A program made the position numbers and the translations under genes. Below the pieces are notes generated by a model. That model saw only the letters and a program-made list of their open reading frames with translations. It made no database searches and had not been told where the DNA came from. DNA of 64,000 bases, from assembly GCA_022432975.1 (NCBI GenBank), contig CM039502.1, positions 26,458,996 through 26,522,995 of the forward strand, given 5' to 3'. This document shows, piece by piece, positions 58,083-64,000 of this stretch. This DNA comes from Begonia masoniana. Its lineage: Eukaryota > Streptophyta > Magnoliopsida > Cucurbitales > Begoniaceae. How positions within the stretch are numbered: position 1 is the stretch's first letter; every line of letters begins with the position of its first letter.

Positions 58083-58360
58083 GCCTCCATTTTGAGGGCA
58101 GAGTTCCGATTCTGCCCTCCCACTTCCTTAAATTGTTTTAAAGTTTTCTTTTAAATGTTTTTAAGTTTTAATTATTTATTAAAGGTTTGTTTTAAATGCT
58201 TTGAGGTTCAGTTTTAAATTCTGATTTCAGTTTTGATTTCAACTACAGTTTAATTTCCGCGTAAGGTTTTAATTAAAGTAGAGGAAAGAAATAAGTACAA
58301 AAATGAAAATGAAAAATTTATTACAGAAATATGGGTACGGATTTAGGGGTGTGACAGTTA

Positions 58361-58372
58361 TGGTATCAGAGC
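58361..58372 (+). other. E4 primer binding site
   Basis: TGGTATCAGAGC, exact initiator Met-tRNA site, 4 bp after the LTR end. Confidence 0.93.
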
Positions 58373-58519
58373 CCCCGGGTTTTAAAATCGGTTCTGTAGA
58401 CTGCTCGACTGCACAGCCACTACGCGGACATCCTTCATCAACTGTAAGTCTGTTTATTGTTTTATTTGATTTTGTTACTTAGGATTATTTGTTTGTAAAT
58501 TTTATAAGAGTTTATAAGT

Positions 58520-59662
58520 ATGGTTCGAGGAAGGGATCCTAGAGATGACGCGACGGATCGTCTTATGGATTTGATAGACCGCCAGTCTCAGCATATGGAC
58601 CGGCAAGCGCAACAAATCACGGATTTAGTGAATCGAGAGAACCAGCGAGAGAATCAGAGAGCTCAGGAGCTGGTAGTCCCCAGTAATCAGGGTATGCAGA
58701 AATTCCAAAGTTTACGGCCTCCAGTATTTGACGGCCGCTCATCGGATCCAACAGTTGCAGAAGAGTGGATCCGCACTATGGAGGATATGTTAGAGTATGC
58801 GGAAGTGGAGAATGGAAAGAAGGTTGCTTTTGTTGCCTTTCACTTGGCGATGGATGCCCGTTTCTGGTGGGATTCAATCAAGGCGACGACAGACGTATCG
58901 ATTATGACCTGGGAGCGGTTTAAGACCATATTCTTCGACAAGTATTTTAGCCGCACAGTGAGGGTGGCTAAGAGGAACGAGTTCACACAGCTAAAGCAGA
59001 CAGGTTCAGTTGCAGAGTATATAAGGAAGTTCGAGGCTTTGTCACGATTTGCACCACGTCTTGTCAGCGATAACGAGGAAAAGGTACACCAGTTTATGGA
59101 GGGACTAGACCCAGAGATTCAGATGCACGTTATTGTATCAGGTATTATTGATGTGCCGTATTCTGACGTCGCAGCTAGAGCTCTGGACATTGAGGCTGCC
59201 AGGGCGACTTGTGTTAGGACGAAGGAGCCAGCTAAGGGCTTCTTTCGTGAGCTCCATCCTCAGGCCCAGAATCAAGGCTGGCAACCGAGAGGACAACAGC
59301 AAACGCAGCCACGGGGAGCGAAGAGGCCCTACGACGGAACAGGCAATCAAGGAAAGGGAAAGCAAGTCCAAGAATCTACTCAGAAGCCTATATGCCCGAA
59401 GTGCTCGAGACCTCATTTTGGTGCCTGTAGATTGGGTACGGACAAGTGCTACAGATGCGGAGAGGTGGGCCACTATGCCCTACATTGTCCGAGGACTACT
59501 ACTGACCAGAAGAAAGTTACCCCAAGAATATTTGCTTTTATTGAGCCTGGTGACGTCGACGGTGGGGCCCAGCCTTCTACAATTGCAGCTATTGTTTTAA
59601 TTACCTGTATGACAAATATGCATATGATAAATAAATATATAGACTTGAAAATAGAAAAGTAA
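58520..59662 (+). CDS. gag: E4 Gag protein (380 residues, intact frame)
   Basis: The only long intact retroelement frame with full domains in the window. It would form particles and bind element RNA in the cytoplasm. Start ATG GTT CGA GGA AGG matches the start context of E2 and E3. Order: N-terminal helix-rich Q/R region (residues 1-65), capsid (FQSLRPPVFDGRSSDP near 70, FWWDSIK near 115, [20 protein letters not shown] near 155-175), a basic Q-rich linker (240-290) and one CCHC zinc knuckle CYRCGEVGHYALHC near 313-326. The last ~25 residues replace the start of protease and look non-homologous. Free of stops, unlike the gags of E1, E2 and E5, so insertion is recent or the frame is maintained. 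Confidence 0.93.
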   Translation: MVRGRDPRDDATDRLMDLIDRQSQHMDRQAQQITDLVNRENQRENQRAQELVVPSNQGMQKFQSLRPPVFDGRSSDPTVAEEWIRTMEDMLEYAEVENGKKVAFVAFHLAMDARFWWDSIKATTDVSIMTWERFKTIFFDKYFSRTVRVAKRNEFTQLKQTGSVAEYIRKFEALSRFAPRLVSDNEEKVHQFMEGLDPEIQMHVIVSGIIDVPYSDVAARALDIEAARATCVRTKEPAKGFFRELHPQAQNQGWQPRGQQQTQPRGAKRPYDGTGNQGKGKQVQESTQKPICPKCSRPHFGACRLGTDKCYRCGEVGHYALHCPRTTTDQKKVTPRIFAFIEPGDVDGGAQPSTIAAIVLITCMTNMHMINKYIDLKIEK

Positions 59663-61399
59663 GAAAATAGAAAGTGGGTAAGAAGGATTATTAGTTGAAC
59701 CTCGAAGAGAAAACCATAGACTACATATAGGACAATAAAGACTAAATAGAAATATAGTTATACATTAGTAGAATTAGTTCAATAAATCAACGGAGTTTGC
59801 ACACCTACAGTTTAGTAACAATTAGAGGAATGCGCCCTAAGAGATATGGCTTTCAAATAGGTAGAAACTGGATTTATTTGGCAAACCCCCTTGGAGTATT
59901 AGGATACGACTAACCACGAAAGATGAAGGTTTAGATATGAACCTATTAAGGGATACCTTCTAGATGAAGATAGAATACAAGAGCTAAACTTAGGATAATT
60001 GTTGAGAAGAATAGTTAGAACCTGACGAGGAGGAGCGACAAGTGGTAAGATTAGTTAGTAGATTCAATGTAGTCCTCGTGTGAAATTAGGAAAGAAGTAA
60101 AAGAGATTGTTGGGATTAAATGAGATGTTAAGATTGGAAGTATAGGTTGACGTTTAAAGGCCTGCAAATTGTGGAATTTGTGAATTTTAGAATAAAGAGA
60201 ACGAGAGTTTTCACTAAAAACCTCTAAGTAAGCATAGAAGTGAGGCTAAGTTGGCAGAGTTCTAGTGTTCAACGTGTGTTTGGCGAGTCACGACCAATAA
60301 TTACGCGAATAATCTTAGGTTAGAACGTGCAGATTAGAGCACATCAAGGGTGGAAATTTGGAATTTATGGCACTCAGAGTTAATAGAGATCGAAGATGGA
60401 CAAAAGAGTGTAAAGTAAGTAGTATGAGACTTTTAGTTAAAAATACAGTCCAGAATTCAAGGACGAAGCTTAGAATGGAAGCGATGTTAATAAGAAATTC
60501 TGGTGACATAGTTCGAGGAGTACAACAAGTGTTAAATTAAATGTGAAATCCTCCCTGAAAGAACTGGCGGAATTAGTAAGTGGTCCAGGAAGGTATGTGA
60601 CTTAGGGGGATTGTTAGACTCAATAAAGAGTAAGATGGGAAGTTTAATTCAAGGATTGAGACTAGAGACAATTTTAGTATAGATCAATTAATAAGTTTGA
60701 AAGTTTAACGTTTTGGGTGACTAAATATAGACCAACGTGTGCTTGGATCAGTTGGTGACAAGTACACTGTTAGAGAATGTTTGATTGTAGGATTAGGTAA
60801 GATTTGGATACGTAGGCAATTAATGTGTTAGACCCGTTGAAAGTAAGGAGTATGGTTATGAGGTTAATGTAAAAGTTTAGTTGGTGTTCATCCCGACTGT
60901 AGATAGAGTCGTTGGGATTATGTTGAAATTTGGGTTACGACCCAGAAGTTTGATGAAGTGTAGGCATTCAATTTGGCTGGCGTTAGGAAGCTTGGACGTA
61001 GCTCTGACCTGAGTGAACGGCAGAGGAAGGACGCCAAGGAAAAAGAGAACTTTGAGGTTTGTAATATTAGGAGATGTAATCGGTGAGTGATTCAGGGAGA
61101 GTCAAAAGTTGATTCAGGTGCAAATATTGAAGTGACAAATATGTCGATGAGTCATTTGATTTGAGAATTAGAAATTTGATTATGTTCCATACTTGAGTGA
61201 GGTTGCGTAAGATCAAATCGAAAGTGGGGGAAAATGAATTTAAGGCCAATATGGGGAAGTATAGTGAAGAGTTTTGGTTTAGAACCACGAAGGATGGCCG
61301 TGAGTACCGACAATAAATCGAAGTGTACTGCCTCAAGACGTGAGACGTTAATATCAAGGACCATAAGCTGGTTCAAATTTTGTGGACAAAATTCTGAAT
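59663..61399 (+). other. E4 non-coding internal region
   Basis: About 1.7 kb, purine-rich, with frames of at most 60-96 codons on either strand and no pol motif that I recognise. The first ~130 bp match E3 (29845-30008) and the last ~35 bp (TTTTGTGGACAAAATTCTG) match the end of E3's internal region. Confidence 0.85.
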
Positions 61400-61412
61400 A
61401 AGGAGGGTAGAA
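61400..61412 (+). other. E4 polypurine tract
   Basis: AAGGAGGGTAGAA, identical to E3's, directly before the 3' LTR. Confidence 0.87.
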
Positions 61413-64000
61413 TGTAATATCCGGCTTGTACGGATTTTTGGATTTAATATATTATATTGATATATTATATTATTAGATGGCATTTTTGTAAATATGTCAA
61501 ATAAGGTCCATTTCACGAAAAGAAAGCGTCATTATGACCCTAACGAATAATAAGAATTTTAAGGAAATTATGAGAATTTTCGGAGTTTAAACGTTATATT
61601 CCGAGTAATTACGTCTTTCGTAAAGTAATTGACGTTTTAGTAAAAATAGTAAACGAGGTTCGCAATGAATTTTAAGGAAATTATGAGAATTTTCGGAGTT
61701 TAAACGTTATATTCCGAGTAATTACGTCTTTCGTAAAGTAATTGACGTTTTAGTAAAAATAGTAAACGAGGTCCGAATTGCGAACAGACAGTTTTGAATA
61801 AACCCTATCGGTGAATTGGACTTATTGGTGAAGTATGGAAGTTTGGGGAAATCAAATCGATAGACGATTAACGAAACGAAAGACGAAACGAATATAAAAA
61901 CTATAGAAGGGCAATATGGTAATTTGCCAAATCAAATTATAAAATAACAAATTATTTCTCTTCTCCTCACTTCTCCTCTGCCCGCGCGAAGACCAGAGAG
62001 CAAACTCTCTCCTCTGGCCGACGACGTTCTGTTGATCCGAGCTCCGTTTCGCCTCCCGTTCATTCCGTTTCCTTCGCGTTTCTTCCTCCTCTCGCTACCC
62101 TCGGTATGTAGCTTCGGTCTCTGAGCGTTTATTTCGAGTTTTCGGTTCGATTTAGGGTTAGGGTTTCGATTAGGGTTTTCGTTAAAAATGCGAATTAGGA
62201 CTCGTAATTAATAGGTTAGCCTTAATTAAGTATGTATTGAACGTATTTGACGTTATTGGACGAAGATAATTCAATTTGTGAAAAAAGTATAAATTTGGGA
62301 ATTTACGGGTTTTCAGAAATAACTCGTAATTGGAATTTCAAATTAACAAGCGTTAAGTCGTCGTTAATTACTTCGATTAATTAAGTTGAAACTTTAGGAA
62401 TTGCCTTAGTTAAGGTTTTATTGAAATAGGACGTTTAGTAGTTTAAATTGGTTTTAACTACGAATGTTGCGTTTTGCCCAGACGAACGACGCTCGTGGAC
62501 GAAGCTCAGCGAGCTACGGACGACAGGTAAGTCTCCGCGACTTGTTTGGCCGATTGGCCTACACCATAGGATCTTTTGTTGTTCGAGGAAATTGGAGAAT
62601 TGTTTGTTTAAATGCTTTGGTTGGGTAGTTAGGATTAGTTCTTTTGTAGGTTATGCCTGAGTGTCTTGATGGTATGTATGATGATTGATATGTTATGTTT
62701 ATATCTGTTCATGCATCATAGTTTTAAAAACGTCATGAAAATGAATTTGAGCATAGTTTTCAGGAAAAAGAAATGCACGTAAAGGCAAGTAAAGTATCAT
62801 GTAAACAACCCTCTGTATGTGGTTATCGGGGTGAGGTTCAGACCCGGCGTTCTGTGGTGAGCGGGTTTTCCTCCCTTCAGATGGTGTGGGCTGTCTAACC
62901 GCTTGACGGGCCCTAACTATCTGCCGAGTGAATAGACTTCGGTAACCAAAAAGAATGTCACGGTGAGAATGAATGAATGAATGAATGAATGAATGAATGA
63001 ATGAAATGCATGAGAGACGGTTTTATGAAAATGGCACATACATGTTCATGCATTGCATTCACGTAGACTTACTGAGCCTTAAGCTCACGACTTATGTTTA
63101 TGGTGTAGGTGACCTCTACACAGGTGAGGATGAGATCCCTCCACCCGAGGCGTAAACTGTTGATGGATGATGGCCGTGGGAGTGTGCTGAGCAGTCGAGG
63201 CGCGTATGACCCGAGGGGAAGTTGTGTATGTATTTTGGGGGTTTAATGGTTAATATGAATGTATGAGAACATATATAGAATATTTAGGTTGGTTGGATCT
63301 GGATAGGGATTAGATAACGTTTTGATAATTGTATGTAAAACGTTTCGGTTTAAACTGTTTAATGAATGTTATGGAAATGTTTTGATTGGTTGTAGGTTGA
63401 TACGGTTAAGCTCGATGTTTAGATACATCAACGCAGTTGGACTCCGCAAAGTCTGACCCGAGTCGATTGAGTTTAGGATACAGTTAAATTGGATTTAAGT
63501 AGATTTTAGTGGTGAGTTATGGTGACTGTTGGTTGTTGGTTTAATGAACGTTGGTTGTTGGTTTAATGAATGAAGAGGTTTTGCTCTCTGGAAATCAGAT
63601 TCCAGAGAGCAAATTTGATGAATTAAGTCGAGGAGTAAAAAGTGAAGTGTTAAAGTTTTGAAGTCTGAAAGAGAAGGAATCGCTGCATGCTTGCAGCGAT
63701 CGATCTCTGCTGCAGAGAAGAGATCGATCGCTGCTATAGTTAGCAGCGATCGGATTGCTGCCATAGCTAGCAGCGATCGATCTCTGCTCTGCAGCAGAGA
63801 TCGATCGCCCCTGCTATAATGCATGGCAGCGATCGATCTCTGCTGCAGAGCAGAGATCGGTCGCCGCCTCCATTTTGAGGGCAGAGTTCCGATTCTGCCC
63901 TCCCACTTCCTTAAATTGTTTTAAAGTTTTCTTTTAAATGTTTTTAAGTTTTAATTATTTATTAAAGATTTGTTTTAAATGCTTTGAGGTTCAGTTTTAA
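61413..64000 (+). repeat. E4 3' LTR, cut by window end
   Basis: TGTAATATCCGG start; nearly identical to the 5' LTR over the visible 2,588 bp apart from length changes: a ~110-bp tandem duplication at about 61551-61770 and fewer hairpin units at 63678-63862. Confidence 0.94.
63678..63862. repeat. Inverted-repeat cluster in E4 3' LTR (shorter form)
   Basis: Same hairpin units as at 57790-58082 but about 105 bp shorter, consistent with loss of two or three units by slippage or recombination. Confidence 0.88.

Larger units (their letters stand above)
55645..58356 (+). repeat. E4 5' LTR (2,712 bp)
   Basis: TGTAATATCCGG...GGGGTGTGACA. TATAAAA at 56012-56018, telobox-like motif near 56271, AATG microsatellite 57086-57120, 14-bp hairpin TTTGCTCTCTGGAA near 57692, and a large inverted-repeat cluster at 57790-58082. 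Confidence 0.94.
55645..64000 (+). mobile_element. E4: gag-only (TR-GAG type) LTR retrotransposon, 3' end outside window
   Basis: Complete 5' LTR, exact primer site, one open gag frame, about 1.75 kb without coding capacity, purine tract and a 3' LTR that runs off the window. No protease, RT, RNase H or integrase is seen, so it depends on proteins from another element. This layout is known as TR-GAG. The LTR is a diverged relative of E3's. CCAGC (55640-55644) is the left flank; the right one is not visible. Confidence 0.9.

Noticed and set aside
59663..61399. Decayed pol in the E4 internal region
   Set aside because: I looked for the RT, RNase H and integrase motifs seen in E1-E5 in all frames of the given translations and found none.

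Overview
The window is nuclear DNA from a flowering plant, probably a dicot; the family or species cannot be told from the sequence. The evidence is long-LTR Ty3/gypsy chromovirus elements primed by plant initiator Met-tRNA, a Cassandra element with a 5S rRNA-like LTR, a Ty1/copia relic, and a chloroplast rps12-rps7 fragment. I see no intact single-copy host gene. Nearly all of the 64 kb is retrotransposons, nested or side by side.

Layout. 1-6999: Ty3/gypsy element E1 (5' LTR cut by the window edge), inserted in a minus-strand LTR piece (7005-7635). 7746-11815: an old, heavily decayed Ty3/gypsy element, then AT-rich sequence that probably starts with its 3' LTR. 13290-26454: element E2; its 5' LTR holds a solo LTR (14909-17229, TSD TGCCA) and a 47-copy, 21-bp TGACGTCA satellite (17333-18332). 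26508-36994: element E3 (TSD CTCTC), which lacks capsid and protease and carries a tandem Cassandra tetra-LTR array in pol (30522-32238, TSD TCTGA). 36995-38877: AT-rich spacer. 38940-39635 plus 49611-50859: one minus-strand Ty1/copia relic split by element E5 (39636-49605, TSD CATAC). E5's 3' LTR holds a nuclear chloroplast insertion (48018-48974). The copia relic also took a solo LTR (50860-52823, TSD CAATC). 52829-54942: spacer with weak relics. 54943-55644: minus-strand LTR fragment. 55645-64000: E4, a gag-only non-autonomous element (3' LTR cut by the window edge).

How it fits together. E1, E2 and E5 once coded for gag, protease, reverse transcriptase, RNase H, integrase and a C-terminal chromodomain; all carry stops and frameshifts. 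E4 keeps an open gag but has no pol. E3 looks like a recombinant between an E4-like element and an autonomous pol.

The most notable signal is inside the LTRs. In every complete LTR I checked, from six sub-families, the first ~1.5 kb has the layout of a small three-exon gene: a TATA-like box near the LTR start in several, a CT-rich first exon, a ~43-54 nt second exon flanked by AG and GTAAGT, a hairpin with paired base changes just after that donor, and a third exon ending in a short acidic reading frame. Exons 2 and 3 stay open in one shared frame in all but one copy, and differences between families in exon 3 fall mostly at third codon positions. This hidden LTR reading frame, the hairpins and the TGACGTCA arrays are not explained by standard gag-pol annotation.
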